Assembly: GCA_035291605.1 (NCBI GenBank)
Contig: DATDRS010000109.1
Location: 1-5,569, forward strand
From: DATDRS01 sp035291605
GTDB lineage: Bacteria; Chloroflexota; Anaerolineae; Anaerolineales; UBA6663
Reading direction: 5' to 3'
Length of the DNA stretch: 5,569 nucleotides
Position 1 is the stretch's first letter, and each line of letters opens with the position of its first letter. A program made the translations under genes and the position numbers. Shown here in pieces: positions 4,311-5,569 of this stretch. The notes under the pieces are model-generated. The model searched no databases, was not told the DNA's origin, and was given only the letters and a program-made list of their open reading frames with translations.

Positions 4311-5569
4311 ATGGACTCAAAATCTATCCAGACACTCGAGCTGCCCAAGATTCTGGAGCGCTTGAGCAAATATGCCTCCTTCTCCGCTGGCGTGGCTTTA
4401 GCCCTGGCGCTCGCGCCCACCCCTGACTTCGCCGAGGCGCGGCGGCGGCAGCAGGAGACGGCCGAGGCGCGGAAGCTCCTGGCGGTGAAGACGGACGTGA
4501 CGATTGGCGGCGCGCGCGACGTGCGCCCCCTGGCCCAGACCGCCGCCCGCGGGGGCGTGCTGGATCCGGCGGAGATGCTCGATGTGAAGAACACCCTCAT
4601 CGCCGCTCGCACGCTCCACCGCATCCTCGCCAAACTCGCCGACCAGTTCCCGAGGCTGGCAGCGATCGCCGTCGGGGTTCAGGATGTGCCCGGCCTGGTC
4701 GAGGCCATCACCCGGACGATTGACGAGCGCGGCGAAGTGCTGGACTCGGCTTCCGAGAGGCTGGCGTCTATCCGCCGCGAGATGCGCATCGCGCACGACC
4801 GCCTGCTCGACAAGCTCAACCGCATCCTCTCCGACCCGCGCCACGCCGCACACCTGCAGGAATTCATCATCACCCAGCGCGACGGGCGTTACGTCATCCC
4901 GATCAAGGCCGATTTCAAAGGTCGCATCCGGGGCATTGTCCACGACCAGTCGGCGTCGGGGGCCACGCTGTTCATCGAGCCGCTCGCGACGGTGGAAATC
5001 AACAATGCCTGGCGCGAGAAACAGTTGGAAGAGCAAAACGAGATCCGGCGCATCATGGCCCAGCTGTCCGCCCTCGTAGGGGCGCAGGTGGACAAAATTA
5101 TCTCAACCGTGGACGCGCTGGCGGATCTCGATCTGGCCTTTGCGAAGGCGAAGTACGCGGAGGCGATCAGAGCGAGCGAACCGGTGTTGCGGGAGATTAG
5201 AAGTCAGAAGTCAGAAGTCGGAAGTCAGAGGGCGAAGGTCCAACTTCCGACCTCTGACCTCCGACCTCTAACCCGCATTCACCCCGGCTCCGTCGTCCAG
5301 CTGCGCTCCGCCCGCCATCCCCTGCTGAACCCGGAAACTGTCGTGCCGATTGACGTGGAGTTTGACGACGAAACGTATGCGCTCGTCATCACCGGCCCGA
5401 ACACGGGCGGCAAGACGGTGAGCCTGAAAACGGTCGGCCTGCTCACGCTTATGGCGCAGTGCGGCCTGCACCTCCCAGCTCAATCCGGCTCGGAGCTATC
5501 GGTGTTCCACAACGTCTTCGCCGATATCGGTGATGAGCAGTCCATCGAGCAGTCGCTCTCGACCTTCTC
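4311..5569 (+). CDS. mutS2: MutS2 family DNA/ribosome-acting ATPase, N-terminal 419 residues (3' end outside window)
   Basis: MutS2 proteins are ABC-type ATPases related to MutS. They suppress homologous recombination or, in Bacillus (also called RqcU), split collided ribosomes. Visible here are the N-terminal core and lever region (residues 1 to about 290, including the family blocks ITQRDGRYVIPIKADFKG and IVHDQSASGATLFIEP), then SARHPLLNP, then Walker A at residues 362-369 (GPNTGGKT). The signature-loop block FADIGDEQSIEQSLSTF follows at 403-419. Walker B, the clamp remainder and the C-terminal Smr nuclease domain lie beyond the window, as family members run to about 780-800 aa. The start at 4311 fits the family N-terminus, and a promoter abuts it. 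Oddity: residues about 296-321 are extra relative to Bacillus subtilis MutS2 and are encoded by a 75-bp palindromic repeat in frame. The gene appears to be its own unit after the broken paralog. Confidence 0.95.
   Translation, partial: MDSKSIQTLELPKILERLSKYASFSAGVALALALAPTPDFAEARRRQQETAEARKLLAVKTDVTIGGARDVRPLAQTAARGGVLDPAEMLDVKNTLIAARTLHRILAKLADQFPRLAAIAVGVQDVPGLVEAITRTIDERGEVLDSASERLASIRREMRIAHDRLLDKLNRILSDPRHAAHLQEFIITQRDGRYVIPIKADFKGRIRGIVHDQSASGATLFIEPLATVEINNAWREKQLEEQNEIRRIMAQLSALVGAQVDKIISTVDALADLDLAFAKAKYAEAIRASEPVLREIRSQKSEVGSQRAKVQLPTSDLRPLTRIHPGSVVQLRSARHPLLNPETVVPIDVEFDDETYALVITGPNTGGKTVSLKTVGLLTLMAQCGLHLPAQSGSELSVFHNVFADIGDEQSIEQSLSTF
5197..5271. repeat. Heptanucleotide-based palindromic element inserted in frame in mutS2
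   Basis: The left arm is five heptamers, TTAGAAG, TCAGAAG, TCAGAAG, TCGGAAG and TCAGAGG (5197-5231). The right arm is four complementary heptamers, CTTCCGA, CCTCTGA, CCTCCGA and CCTCTAA (5244-5271). The first four left heptamers pair with the right arm as a 28-position stem with four mismatches around a 19-nt loop. The element is 75 bp, a multiple of three, and has no stop in the mutS2 frame. It uses codons such as AGA, AGT, CGA and CTA that are scarce in the surrounding GC-rich sequence. It resembles dispersed heptamer repeats known from some bacteria, though no second copy lies in this window. Confidence 0.85.

Noticed and set aside
4398..5036. A 212-codon minus-strand open frame opposite mutS2
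   Set aside because: The plus strand encodes conserved MutS2 blocks over the same bases; the antisense product matches no family I recognise.
5197..5271. CRISPR-like array or intrinsic terminator inside mutS2
   Set aside because: The repeats are seven bases with no spacers, the arms are complementary, there is no T-run, and the mutS2 frame continues through into Walker A.

Overview
The window is GC-rich, gene-dense bacterial DNA, and every gene I can support lies on the plus strand. The gene content is a transglutaminase-type C-terminus with a DUF4129-like end, tandem DUF2652-SRPBCC proteins, and a MutS2. Together with a promoter abutting the mutS2 start codon and a heptanucleotide palindrome, this suggests a Chloroflexota-like bacterium. 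That assignment is an inference; no rRNA or other marker is present.

Layout: (1) Positions 2-352 hold the C-terminal end of a protein resembling the DUF4129 tail of TgpA-like transglutaminases, closed by a perfect 12-bp stem terminator at 382-410. (2) Positions 441-3861 hold three intact tandem paralogs of 374, 366 and 369 aa. Each joins an N-terminal DUF2652 domain, which looks like a class III nucleotide cyclase fold, to a C-terminal SRPBCC (START/polyketide-cyclase-like) ligand-pocket domain. (3) Positions 3880 to about 4178 hold a fourth copy wrecked by an internal deletion of roughly 0.6 kb and a frameshift. (4) Positions 4179-4310 are non-coding, with a long imperfect hairpin, an inverted repeat and a good promoter whose predicted start falls at the next ATG. 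(5) From 4311 to the window end is the 5' part of mutS2, interrupted in frame by a 75-bp heptamer-based palindrome.

The most interesting part is the tandem array. The DUF2652 domains carry, at the spacing known from class III adenylyl cyclases, two metal-type aspartates, a purine-type lysine, a Glu at the purine-Asp position, and the transition-state Asn/Arg pair. The middle paralog replaces the lysine with glutamine. All three intact copies also have a C-x-C-x-x-C cluster just before the central strand. A testable reading is a small family of ligand-sensing (SRPBCC) nucleotide-cyclase-like proteins expanded by local duplication. A 70-bp exact repeat across two gene junctions records recent duplication or gene conversion. 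MutS2 and the transglutaminase-like gene are probably unrelated neighbours with their own transcription units.
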